From Rotaria sordida (taxonomy: Eukaryota > Rotifera > Eurotatoria > Philodinida > Philodinidae): 64,000 bases of DNA. Below the pieces are notes generated by a model. It made no database searches. It saw only the letters and a program-made list of their open reading frames with translations, and was not told the origin of the DNA. Location of the stretch: positions 68,429 through 132,428 of the forward strand of contig CAJNOL010000482.1 in the NCBI GenBank assembly GCA_905250125.1. Reading direction: 5' to 3'. This document shows positions 11,401 to 23,842 of the stretch, piece after piece. The stretch's first letter is position 1. Every line of letters begins with the position of its first letter. Position numbers and translations under genes: made by a program.

Positions 11401-14009
11401 TTTTTGTTATTTAGAAAAATTGAGAATAAAAAAAAAATAAAATAAAATTTATTCATTAGGTTTGGTATCGTGTTATACAAGTTGTTGTCAATCGAAACGA
11501 TGTGCAAAGTTATGCAGCAAAAATTGCATTTGAAGCACTTCAAGCACCAGCTTGTCATGAAAATATGGTTAAAGTAGCTGGTTATATTCTTGGAGAATAT
11601 GGAAATTTAATTGCACTTGATCCAAGATCAACGTAAACAAAAAAAAAAGAAAATTTTATTTAATTTAAAGATTTTGTTTTTTTGTATATATGTTTATAGA
11701 CCGATGATTCAATTTGATTTACTTCATTCAAAATATCATTTATGTTCACCAACAACTCGTTGTTTACTTCTATCGACTTATATGAAATTTGTTAATCTCT
11801 TTCCGGAAATTAAACATCATATTCAAGATGTATGTATGAACAAATTATGAATTTATTATTTTATGCTATAGTATAATGATTCTCATGATTTCTTATTGAA
11901 TAAGTGACATTTATAAGGCTATTCTTCAACTTTATACAAAGATATTGTGAAGTGATTTTAACTATCAACATTAAAGATTTGCGGGACGTAAAAAAGATTA
12001 TCTAATCAAAATTAAAAAATGAAATTATTACTAGGAGGAATATCTATAGCGATAATCCTAGTGGGGGATTCGGAAGAAACTTGTAGGGAGGAAGAAGGAT
12101 TCAGCCGCCGAGTTTGAAATCGACAAGGAGGTATATTCTTTTTTCCTACAATATAGGAACGTTGCATTCCTTGAGAAGGCTGAACTCCCATCTGATTTCG
12201 TAACAAGATAATCTAATAACACATAATTGTTCAGGATGATTTGTGCAATTGTTGTTTCTCAAGTCAATACGAAATATGCTTCGAATAGATTAATCTTTAG
12301 CATTTTACCAGAGTCTAAGTCATCAAACGAATGTTAATCTTGTCAAACTATGTAGAAGTGTAATGTTGAATTTTGATAAATATTCAATGAAATATTAAAT
12401 CATAAGAGTAACAAAAGATTTTAAGACTTTAGAATCTATAAAATCTACTATTTGGACTAAGTTTCATAGACAGAAGTGCTAAAATCATTAGACATTGATT
12501 TAAAGCGTTGATTTGTTTTTTTCTTCATATAGATTCTTCGTCATGATTCAAATTATCGTAGTTCTGATGTTGAAATTCAACAACGTGCAATTGAATATCT
12601 TAAATTAAGTGAAATATGTAATCCAACTGTATTAGCTACTGTTCTTGAAATTATGCCACCTTATCCAGAAAAACAATCACCATTACTTGTTCGTCTTAAA
12701 CAAAAGAAACCATTAATAGAATCTGAAAATGTTAATGAACCGTCATCACCATCAACAACAACAGCGGCACATACTGAAGATGGTCCAAAATTAGCTGAAA
12801 CAGCTGTAATGAATTTTTTTGAAATTATTCTATTTAAAATTTTTTTTTTTGTTCTGTTTCTAGATGCATCTTAATCATCATCAACAACAACAACAACAAA
12901 ATGGTCTTCTTGTATCTCTTGATATTCCTGAATCAAATGGTCATTATGAAGAATCAACATCGAATTCTTTTGCTTCATTAACAAAATCTTCCACATCAAC
13001 AGTTCAATCAAACAAAAAATTTTTATTTAAAAATAGTGATATTATATTTGAAAATGAATTAATTCAAATTGGTATTAAAGGTGAATTAATGAAAAGTTCA
13101 ATGCATATTGAATTATATTATGGAAATAAAACAAATTTTAATTTAATAAATTTTTCAACAAATTTTTTTCTCTCAGGAGATTTAGAATCAGGTAAAATTT
13201 TTTCTTTTATATTTTAAAAAAGCTTGGTATATTTTTTCTTCATTTAGAACTTCGAATGAATATGGAACCAATTAAAACAACAATTGATTCACGAGCACAA
13301 ATCAAACAAAGTGGAACAATTGATTGTTTAAAAGATTTTTATGATTTACCTAAAATGAATATCACATTTTAGTAAATTAAATTTCTTTTAGTTAAATAAA
13401 TTCAAGAAAAAAAAATGTTTTTGATTTCTAGTTATAATAATATACCACAAAAAATTGATTATTCATTTCCATTATATTTAAATAAATATCTTGAAAAAGC
13501 TGATATGGATTCGAATAATTTCTTTCTTCGATGGAGAAACCTTGAAAAGTAATGATTTCTTTTTTTATTTTTGATTCTCAAAAAATATTAATCTTATGAG
13601 ATTATTTTTAGACCAAATCAAGAATGTCAGAAAATTTTTCCAGCTAAATTTCCTATGATATATGATGATTGCCGTCAAAAAGTATATTTTTAGTTTTTTT
13701 TTATTTCATCAAAAAAGAAAAAAAATTCTTTTTTTCGTGTAGCTCGAAGGCTTTGGTTGGAGTAGTTTAACTGGAATTGATGTTAATTCAGAGAATTTTT
13801 GTGGTGCAGGTATTATTCATACAGTATCACAACAAATTGGTTGTCTTTATCGACTTGAACCAAATAAACAAGCAAACGTAAATTTATTAATTACAATTTA
13901 AAATATTCTTTTTTTTTTATTGATTAATTAGATGTATCGTTTAACAATTCGAGCAAGTAAAGATGGTGTTGCTAAACGATTTGCTGAATTACTTGAAGAT
14001 CAATTTTAA
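8457..14009 (+). CDS. AP2A: AP-2 clathrin adaptor complex, alpha subunit
   Basis: Nineteen exons assemble to 935 aa, close to vertebrate AP2A1/2: 8457-8520, 8582-8650, 8729-8871, 8935-9128, 9199-9331, 9389-9490, 10519-10627, 10696-11015, 11067-11204, 11273-11380, 11460-11632, 11700-11829, 12533-12805, 12864-13191, 13248-13371, 13432-13548, 13612-13681, 13743-13877, 13932-14009. The large subunit of AP-2 binds PtdIns(4,5)P2, cargo and accessory proteins in endocytosis at the plasma membrane. The trunk begins [12 protein letters not shown] and contains the lipid-binding Lys cluster in [10 protein letters not shown], then [20 protein letters not shown] and [18 protein letters not shown]. The hinge (about residues 635-695) is low complexity, with a His/Gln run. 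The ear starts near [14 protein letters not shown] and ends FAELLEDQF. Two introns are long (9491-10518, 11830-12532); the first carries a hairpin element. Confidence 0.96.
10129..10293. mobile_element. Short hairpin MITE in AP-2 alpha intron 6
   Basis: About 55-base arms are reverse complements with roughly 85% identity by eye. Left: an A-run, ATATTCAAATTTATTC, AATCATGGTGCTAGGA, then AATACTC (to about 10188). Right: GAGTATTTTGATCCTAGTACC to the closing T-run (10237-10293). A loop of about 50 bases lies between. It has no coding capacity and is flanked by ordinary intron sequence. Confidence 0.7.
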
Positions 14010-14414
14010 TCAACAGTTTTGCAATGATCTCAAACACAAAATAATAAATTCATTTTTCCTTTTATCGTGCAATATATATCGTTTTTTTTTACCGGTCATT
14101 TATAACACGCAATAATATTAGAAAAAAACTATTTACATATATATATATATATAAATATATTTAATCCTATGTTGTATTTCAATGTTAAGAGAAAAAAAAG
14201 CTTTTGTTGTGTCTTTGTGTAGAATTATTATCATTCCTATTGTCATCACCTACTGTGATTTTTGTTGCCCACCGATTGACGGCCTTTTTATTCTCACATT
14301 CATTTATCTATTCTATATACTAATCGAAAAAAAAAATCAATGGAAACGAATTTGATGATTAATTCTATATTCTTTTTTTTTCTTTTTTGTTTCTTGTAGA
14401 TTTTGTAATTAATT
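14010..14414. promoter_or_regulatory. AP-2 alpha 3' flank and DNA polymerase alpha promoter interval
   Basis: The 405-base gap between stop and next start holds a (TA)n run at 14138-14160 and T-tracts. No named motif is recognised. Confidence 0.3.
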
Positions 14415-17400
14415 ATGTCGTCAGATAGTAAGTTGAAATTTACAAATTCATTGGATTACATTTTTAAATTGGTATTTTCTAAATGTATTATTCAAAAAGA
14501 TACGATCAGAGAAAATACATTTCTTTTGATCTTTTATTATTTCAACGGATTTTTATGCGAGACGAAAACTTCCTGTGGGGAAGTTATGGCTTAGATGATG
14601 CATTGTTTGTAGAGAACAAAAGAAAATATGAAAAATATAAAAGAATGGCTTTTAAGAAAGAAAAAGACTTGATGAGGAAATCATATTTTCTTCAAGGTTT
14701 ATTTTTGCAAACAGTTAATTTGAATTCCTCAGAACAAACAAACCGATATCATTTTGTTAAAAAAAAAAAGATTTTTCATCATCTGTCTCAGAAAGTATGA
14801 GATACATATCAGATATTACCACTGAAATGTTGCCTTCAATCTTGGTAATAGGAATAACTTGGAATTATCATCAACCAACTTCAGGAGTAGACAATGAGGT
14901 TTGAACACCTCTTTGTCTATTTAAACATACGTTTAAAATAACAATATACCAGAAAAACGATTCTTCTAGTTCTTTTTTTGTTTGCATAATGTCACTTGGT
15001 TACTCGATGGTGATTTCATTATGCTCTTTCTAAGGAAACTAAAATTTTTATAAGAAAAAACTAATCAGTTCTTGTAATAGAACATGGGAAAGCAACGTTA
15101 GATCATTCATTTGTAGAATAAGAAATATCTTGTTTTTGACTAAAAATGAATTACCAGATATTCTCGCGACGTAATCACCTTCATAAATGAACTAATTTTC
15201 AAATGTACGTAACTTTCATTAGAGACGACAAAACTTAGATCTGTGGCCATGTTCAAAGACTCTACTGCAAGCAGTTTCAGAATATGTGATCGGTTTTGAT
15301 AAAAATCATATTTTTTTACATGAAAAATCAGAAAATAAAAAAGTATTATGAATATTGATTTTGATCGATTTTCATTGCTCTATAAGATGGCCATATTCTC
15401 TTTGTCCAAACAAGTGGACGAAATCGTTATTTTAACAAAGAATTTATCAATAGTCGATGCACTATATGATTTTTATCGTATTTTTATTTTCTCAAATAGG
15501 AACTCGAAGGCAAATTAAGACAAGAGGAAATGATTTAGAACGTTTAAGTGCATTGGAACAATTAAAACGAGCAAGACAAGGTGGTCAAAGTGCAATTGTT
15601 GAACAAGTAAAAAAAGAATTCTTTTTTTTTTTTTGGTTTAGCTATATGTAAATTCAATAATAATTAATTTAAACTTCAGCCAACAACAACAAATGAATCG
15701 GATGAAGAAGAAGAAGATGAGGATGATTATGGAAGTGATTCTGAAAATTATGAAGATATAATATCATCTACTAAACGTAAATCTAGTAATTCTCATCAAA
15801 AAGATTCGAAAAGTGTGTACCAGTAATCGATAAATTTATTTGAACTCTCTCTCGTTCTTTTCTTGAAAATTTCTAGGATTAAAGAAAAGACAACATTATT
15901 CTGATAATGAAGATAATGATGATGATGATGATGAACAGCAAACAAAATCTTCCGAACCAAAACGTCGTGCTCAAGTCTTTGCTAAACCTCAAGAAGAATC
16001 CACAGGCATGCATGATATTAAATCAATGTTTGCTGCAAGCAAAACACGAAATATTCAACGACAAGAACAAGTACTTCAATAAATAAAATAAAAACAACGA
16101 AAAAATCTTTTTCTTTTCTGTTAGAATCAAAAAGATGAATCCGATAAATTACTTTCCGATATCATGTTTGAATTACAAAAACCAAAATTAAAAACAAGTC
16201 GTCCAACACCAGCACCACCAGAACCACAATCTATCAAAGTGACATCAAAATCATCAGTTGAAATTTCTCGTCCTGAACAAGTTCCAACACCATCATTACC
16301 AACACATAATTCTAATCATTCATTGCATCAAGAAAAAGTACTTGATTGGGGTGATGATGATAGTATAAGTTTTGATGCTGTATCAAAACTAATGAATGAT
16401 ACAATTCCACCAATAAAGCATCCGTCACCACCTCCAATATCAAAATCTTTAATTCAATTTGATACTCAAGAACTTAAATTTGTTACCGATGAACAATTAC
16501 TTAAATCAGCTCGAACATTTCATACATCACCAACAAAGGAAATTGATCAAAATGAAATTATTAATAAAGATGAACATTTAAAAATGTTTTGGTTTGATGC
16601 TTATGAAGATCAAGTCGCTCAACCTGGTAAAAAAGAACTTTAACACCGAATCTGAAAAAAAAAACATATCTTTCGTTTTTCTTTTCCTTAGGTAAACTTT
16701 TTCTTTTTGGTAAAACACCATTATTAAGTGACGATAAATCTACAAGTAAAACATTTGTTAGTGTTTGTTTAATCATTGATAATATTCCAAAACAAGTCTT
16801 CTTTATACCAAAAACTGGGGTAAGAGTCTTTAGTTGTTTAATCTATAGCATGAAAGTGTTGACACAAAATATTCACTCATTCTTCGGCCACCCAAAAGAT
16901 AACTGGTTATAATCAGAAACTGTTAGCTATAGTCAGACTTTATCTTTCTTTTTGAATATATCTTCAGATTTTCATTCAGGAGTAAGATTGGACAACTGTC
17001 ATCAGATTGTTTGAAAATGTCCAAAAATGGAGATTGTACGGAATACTATTTCGATTGAAACGTATCAAATTCAAAATGCGAAACAGTTTTCAATGGCTCA
17101 GTTTTGTTTGCTCTACAATGTGTTCTATTTACTTTTGCATGACAGTTTTTAAAACTTTTGTACTTTTACAAGCAGTTTTTGAAATAGTGATTGCTGATTT
17201 TCATAGATGCTAGTTTTTTAGTTAAAACGCATAGATTTCGTTTATGGTAATATCTCATTTTATTCAGAATTCAGTGCACTACAATAATCTTGAGTTGAAG
17301 CTGTACCAAGACACAGACTGAGTACTGTGCCAAAGTCGCTATTTTGCTTTGTATTTTTTCACAAAATTTACTGATAGTTGTTCTATCTTAGCCCCGAAGA

Positions 17401-20400
17401 AAAGTCTGAACATATATTTAGAAATATCGGAAAATTCTGATTCTAACTAACTGCTACCGGTTCTAACCAGTTGTCGTTTAGTGGTCGAAAAAAAAATGAG
17501 TGAATATTTTGTGCCAAGACTTTTGCATTATACATTAAATTGAATTTGAATCTTGATTTGTTTTGTTTTTTTGGTATTAATAGAATTCAGCATCCGATGT
17601 TGAAGACGAATTATTCATAATCGCTAAACGATTTAAAATAACAAATTACACATCATCAGTAAATAAAAAAAAGCAAAGTTATTATTTTGTTTCTAGTAAA
17701 TATCTAATTTTAGATTGTAAGAAAAAGACGTTTTGATCCTGATTTAATTTCTACTGATGTACTTAATGAAATCGATATTGTTGAAATGAAATATCCAGTA
17801 ATATTTTTTTTCTTTTTGTCATTTTGAACTCTTATTTATTTTAATTTTAGGCTCGTTGTACATCATTACCTAGTGATTTACAAGGAGATTCATTTCAATG
17901 TGTTTATGGTACAAATCAATCGGCTTTAGAATATGTATTAATTGATAAAAAACTTAAGGGACCATGTTGGTTAAATATAAAAAATTGTGGTATATAGTTT
18001 TAGTTGATGAATAAATCCAAAAAAAAAAAGAAACTTTTTTCTTTTAGCACCAGTAAAAACACGACGAAGTTGGTGTAAACTTGAATATGATGTAGATTAT
18101 TATAGCGGAACTGATCGTCAAATGACAAATATTGAAATTAGTACAATAAATACACCACCACCACCATTGGTGGCTGTTACATTATCATTAGTTACATTAC
18201 CAAATACAAAGACTCATGAAACTGAAGTAAGATGAAAAAGGATTTTTTTTTTCTTTGAAATTTAATGTATTGATTTATGTAGGTTATTTGTGTTGCTGGT
18301 CTTGTTCATCAACAATTTCCAATTGATAGTGCAGCACCAAAACGTCCTTATCAAAATTATTTTGTTGGTTAGTTTGTTGTTTTTTTTCCTTGTTTTTAAA
18401 GAAAAAAAAAAAATTTTCTTTTTGATTATAATCTAGCATTGACTAAACCAAGTGATTGTATTCTACCATCTGGTCTTGTTAAAGCTGCTGAATCTCAAGT
18501 TTGAATTTAAAATTATAAATAAATATTAAATAATCTTTTCATCTTTGTTTTTTTTTCTTCTAGAAAATTAATATTGAAACTGTACCTGGTGAACGAGCAT
18601 TACTTATGTATTTGATTTCAAAATTTCAATTGTTAGATCCTGATGTTATCATTGTAAGTAATCAAAAAATATTTTCAATAAAACTTATTAAAATTAATTC
18701 ATCAAGGGACATGATATGCGTATGTTTGGTTTGGAATTATTTTTATCACGTTGTCAAAAATTAAAAGTTGGTTTAACAGCATCAAAAATTGGCCGTCTTC
18801 ATCGAACACATGATGGAAAAACAAAAGTAAAATAGGTGTTTTTTTTTCAAGATTTTCGATTAATATAAATTTGTAGGTTTCAACAATTAAAAATCCAACA
18901 TGTGGTCGTCTTTTATGTGATATATCAATATCAGCACGAGAATTATTAACCAAATGTAAATCATATGATCTTGAAGAATTATGTAAAATAGTTTTAAATA
19001 CTGAACAACAACAACTTTATAGAAATCATTCAATTGATCAAACAAGAGATGCATTTAGGTAAACAATTAAAGACTTATTATTTATTGACAAAAGAAATCA
19101 TTGTTTGAAATAATAGAAGAAAAATTAATTTGATTATGATAAAGTTTTTAGAATGATACATTTAATTGTAATAAGATTTTGAGTGCAAATCGAGTATAGA
19201 AAAATAAGAAGATATAAAATAGTCGATAGAAACTTCATTTTTCATAAATCTTCTTCATGCTTATGACAACTTGTCAGAATTCAATAAACGAGATCTCGAA
19301 ATCTTATAACTTTAAACTATGAGGTTAAAAATGTAGAAAATACTTTCATTTATCCGAGTTTTCTATTCGAAAAAAGTATTTCAAAGTAGAATTTTACTTC
19401 AACCAACCAGAATATTTCGAACAGTATGAATGATATGAAAATTTGTACAAAAGATTTGTTTTTAAAATTTTTATTCATTCTATTATTTATAGTTCATCAA
19501 TGTCAATTGTTGATCTTGTACAAGCAACATTAAATAATACATCATTAATATTAAATATCTTTTGTCAATTAATGGTTTTACCTCTTGCTTATCAATTAAC
19601 ATGTATTGCTGGAAATTTATTAGTAAGATTATTATTTCTTCAACCAAAAAAAAAAAAAAATTCAATTTATTTTTTGTTAACTAGAGTCGAACATTGATGG
19701 GTGGTCGATCGGAAAGAAATGATCATTTATTATTACATGCATTTACTGAACGAGATTATATTGTACCAGAAAGAAGTATAACTTCAAGTCATCGAACGGC
19801 AGTCAAACATACACAAGAAGTAAATAAAATGAAAGTATTTTGTTATTATTAAATAAAAACATTTCATTGTTTTTTTTAGATTCATAATGAATCAGATGAA
19901 GAAATTGATGATGAAAATAAAAAAGGAACAAAAACTTCATCAACATCTTATATTGGAGGTCTTGTTTTAGCTCCAAAGAAAGGCTTTTATGATCATTTTA
20001 TACTCTTACTTGATTTCAATAGTTTATATCCATCAATTATTCAAGAATTTAATGTTTGTTTTACAACCTATACAAAAAAACCAATACGATCACGTCCAGT
20101 TAGTTGTTATTTTTATTCTTCTTGTTTTAATATCTTGACAAAAAAAAATTGTTTTTTTTTTTTAGAATAATAACAATAAAACCGAACAAGAACAAATTGA
20201 TGTTGATGATATTGTTGCTCTTGATGAAACAACAAAAGGTATTTTACCATTAGAAATTTATAAACTAGTTGAACGTCGTCGTGAAGTTAAAAAATTAATC
20301 AAAGAAAAAAAGAATTTAACTGATGAACAACTTGTTCAAGTATAGTTTAATATATAAATTTTTTATATTTATTATAAGAAGATTAATTAATTTTTTTCTT

Positions 20401-23400
20401 TTCTTAGTATGATATTCGTCAAAAAGCATATAAATTAACAGCGAATAGTTTATATGGTTGTTTGGGTTTTAAACATTCAAGATTTTATTGTAAACAACTT
20501 GCTGCATTTATTACATGCAAAGGTCGAGAAGTAAGTTTTAAAAAATTCGTTTTTTTTTGTCCTATTCAAAAAACAAACAAGATTTTATCAATGAAATTGT
20601 TTAGGCTCTTATGCAAGCGAAGAATATTGTTGAACGAGTATGTTAATATTTAGTTGTAAGATAAGACATGTGTATATATTCGAATGTTTATAGATGAATT
20701 TTGATGTTATTTATGGTGATACAGATAGTATTATGATTAATACAAATTCAATTGATTATGATCAAGTTATGGCTATTGGAACAAAGGTAATATTTGTCTA
20801 TGAGATATTCGAATTTTACATCTTTTAAATCCAGAATTAAAATGCGTTCTTTCAGTGCAGTATTATAACTGTTATCAACTGTGTACGGTACGATATAATA
20901 CAGTTGTAATACTGTACCTACCAATAGTCATTTACAGCTATTTAAAATCGTAAACTGTAGGAAACGACAGTATACAGTATCGTTTTTTGCCGTCTTGGTG
21001 ATTCTAATCATCATTCTAGGAACATTGATTTTGCATTTTCAGGCAAGTCTTTGTCTCTCACCTTTTATTTCACATTACAACCATTTGTCGTCAAGTGAAT
21101 GTTAATTATAAGAATAGTTTAAAATACTTTTTATAAATATAATAAAGAATTAATTCGATAAATGAATCAAATGACAGCATACTTCACAATCTCATTTAAC
21201 AATTATTTTTTGAAACGTACTATTGTGGATTTATTCAACTCTTGTTATTATAGACTTGAATATACGCCATTGGTTACATAGATTCCAACAAAAGAAAAAC
21301 TACTCAATCATATTGTATTTAACTATCCGAACCATTTAGAATACTAAATGATATACTAATGCTTTTCATTGAATTAAAATCTTGGTATTCTACATGTCTA
21401 ACTTTGGTTTGCTTTTAGATTCGAAATGAAATCAATCGTTTATATAAACATATTGAAATTGGTATTGATGGTGTATTTAAATGTATGTTATTACTTAAAA
21501 AGAAAAAATATGCTGCATTAATTGTTGAAAAAACACCAACACAAGAATTTATTTATAAAACAGAATTAAAAGGTTTGGATATTGTTCGACGTGATTGGTG
21601 TCAATTAGCACGATCAATTGGCGAGTAAGTTTTTAAAATTAAACTTAAAAATAAAACAAATATTTGTGGTTTTGTTTTTTATTCTTTAAAAACAAAGGTT
21701 TGTTGTATCAGTTATTCTTTCTGGTCAATCATGTGATGATGTTCTTGATAAAATTCATAATCGATTACGAGATTTAGGTGATGAAATGCGTGCTGGTAAA
21801 ATTGATATTGAAGAATATGAAATAAATAGAGTAAATTATTAAGAATAAAAAAAAAACTTCTTTTCCTTAATAATAAGTTTTTAATTTGTTTAGCAACTTT
21901 CTAAAGATCCAAGTGATTATTCTGATGTTAAAAGTTTACCACATGTACAAATAGCTGTACGTTTTAATACAAATTCAACTGGACGAAAAATGAAACGTGG
22001 TGATACTATTTCATATATTGTTTGTGAAGTATGTTTTTATTGAATTAATTCAAAGAAAAAGAAAAATGAATGAATTAAATGATTTTAGGATGGTACACAA
22101 AATTCTGCTATGCAACGTGGTTATTTACGTGAAGAAATTCTATCATCATCATCATCATCATTAACTATTGATATAAATTATTATTTACATCAACAAGTTT
22201 TACCTGTTGTATCACGTTTATTAGAACCATTTGATGGTACTGATCAAGCATATCTTGCTCAATGTCTTGGTTTAGATTCATCGAAATATAAAAATCGTCA
22301 ACAAAAAAATTATTCTTCAAAAGATAATGATAATGTTGAGAATAATAATAATGATGGTGATGATGATGATTTTAATAGTGAATTACTTTTTGGTGAAGGA
22401 TCTGAAGCTTTTAAACAATGTGATCCATTTGTATTTCCTTGTGTTCAATGTCAAACATTAAATTTTTGGAATACACCATTTATTTTTAATGAGGTAAAAT
22501 TTATATTGAAATGAATAAGATAATTTCTTAAGACTTGAGACTTTTTTTTTCATAAAAGATTCATTCACATATACTCAAAGATTATTTATTTATATAAAAC
22601 AGAAGATTTAGTATCATGTAAAACTTATCTAAAGACTTTCATTATAAAAGTTTGTTTTTTAATGAGTCCGACAAATAATATAATTAATGTACGAAGATTT
22701 AATATCTAATCTTCATTGAGATATGTTACAGTACATGAGGTTAAGAAGTGTCATTCGGCGGAATTGATGAAAATATTGATCAGTGTTTGAGTTTTGTCAA
22801 CTCCATCAAAGAGAAAGATGTGAGTAGATTACTTATTATGACTTTTTTGTTCAATATAAGGTCATCCTTTTGAATTCTGAAGTCTTTAATTAATCATGGA
22901 GAAAGTAAATTCAATAGGTCGCCGACATTAAACATCATATTCTCATTAGACCCCTGCCAAGTCAAACTTTTCTATTCTGATAGTGCTTACTCTATGAATA
23001 CTAGAATTTAAGAATGTGAACTTGTTATAAGAAATAAGAAATAAGAAATAAAAACGATTTAAATAAGTAGATTGTACATGACAGTTTCTGTCCATTTTAC
23101 AATGGACAAAAGGAATAGGAAAGTTGTACTCGAATTGATTAATTTTATTGTTAGGATAAAACATGTATCTCACCATTTCTTCGTTGTACGAATGTAAATT
23201 GTTCAAGTCAACCATTTGATCATGTACCTTATTTACGAAATCGTCTTACATCAATGATTAATAAAGCAATTCGACGTTATTATCAAGTATAAATTTATTT
23301 TTCTTAACTGTTATTTTATTTTATTTTATTTTTTAATATTTGAACATAGAATTGGCTTCGATGTGATGATGATACATGTTGTGCATTTCGAACACGTCAA

Positions 23401-23842
23401 ACACCATTAGGAATATTACATAAAAGACATACATGTACATCATGTGGTAAAAGTGAATTAATAACAGAAGTAAATAAAGCAATTTTTCAATTTATTTTTT
23501 GTTTTTGGACTAAATATTTTGTTTATTAAGTATGATGATCGTCAATTAAATTTACAACTTCGATTTCTTAAACAACTTTTTAATATTGATGCTTATAAAA
23601 ATTCATTAAATCGAAATAAATTAGGTAAGAATAATTTTATTAACAATTTTTGTATTTAATGAAAAATATAAATTCTAGAACAAATCGATACTTATTTAAA
23701 AAGTTTATCTGTTGAGATGACTCGTTCAATTCATAAAACAATGAATGAATTACAAGTACATATTGATCGTATTGTACAAAAAAGTGGTTATGCTGAAGTA
23801 TGCATTAGTAATCTATTTGCTCAATTTTACTTTAATACTTGA
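14415..23842 (+). CDS. POLA1: DNA polymerase alpha catalytic subunit
   Basis: Thirty exons assemble to 1462 aa, the same length as the human protein. The first exon is 13 nt (14415-14427). The remainder run from 15500-15606 and 15680-15812 to 23531-23624 and 23679-23842. This family-B polymerase extends primase-made RNA primers in the pol alpha-primase complex in the nucleus. The acidic N-terminus contains [11 protein letters not shown] and [12 protein letters not shown], conserved in the family. Motif A is [15 protein letters not shown] (Asp831), motif [14 protein letters not shown], motif C YGDTDSIM (Asp978, Asp980), followed by KKKKYAA. The exonuclease-like fold lacks the usual acidic catalytic set, as in other alphas. 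Two C-terminal cysteine modules are present ([14 protein letters not shown] and [15 protein letters not shown]). It ends [12 protein letters not shown] before TGA. Long introns: 14428-15499, 16820-17583, 19059-19492, 20787-21418, 22494-23154. Confidence 0.97.
16846..17532. mobile_element. Hairpin element with long terminal inverted repeats in POLA1 intron 6
   Basis: Terminal arms are reverse complements: left ATGAAAGTGTTGACACAAAA then TATTCACTCATT; the right arm ends in the complement of TATTCACTCATT, TTTTGTGCCAAGAC and TTTTGCAT. Similarity continues inward (AACTGGTTATAATCAGAA against AACTGGTTAGAACCGG, then ATATCTTCAGATTTTC against ATATGTTCAGACTTTTC). Total about 690 bases, giving a nearly complete fold-back. 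The open frame inside (17007-17213) looks meaningless. Target duplication is not obvious. Confidence 0.7.
20855..20917. repeat. Small inverted repeat in POLA1 intron 22
   Basis: GTGCAGTATTATAACTGT at 20855 pairs with ACAGTTGTAATACTGTAC ending at 20917, and a related word (GACAGTATACAGTATCG) lies about 50 bases further on. It may be the core of a short MITE or a simple palindromic intron segment. Confidence 0.5.

Noticed and set aside
12012..12206. Minus-strand 64-codon frame in an AP-2 alpha intron, GC-richer than its surroundings
   Set aside because: Possibly a repeat fragment, but it shows no recognisable domain, ends or repeats, so it is not listed as a gene.
14483..14800. 105-codon open frame in the first POLA1 intron
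   Set aside because: It lies wholly within the intron between the start exon and the next POLA1 exon, with no similarity or splice signals of its own.
17007..17213. 68-codon frame in POLA1 intron 6
   Set aside because: Entirely within the hairpin element and composed of its arms.
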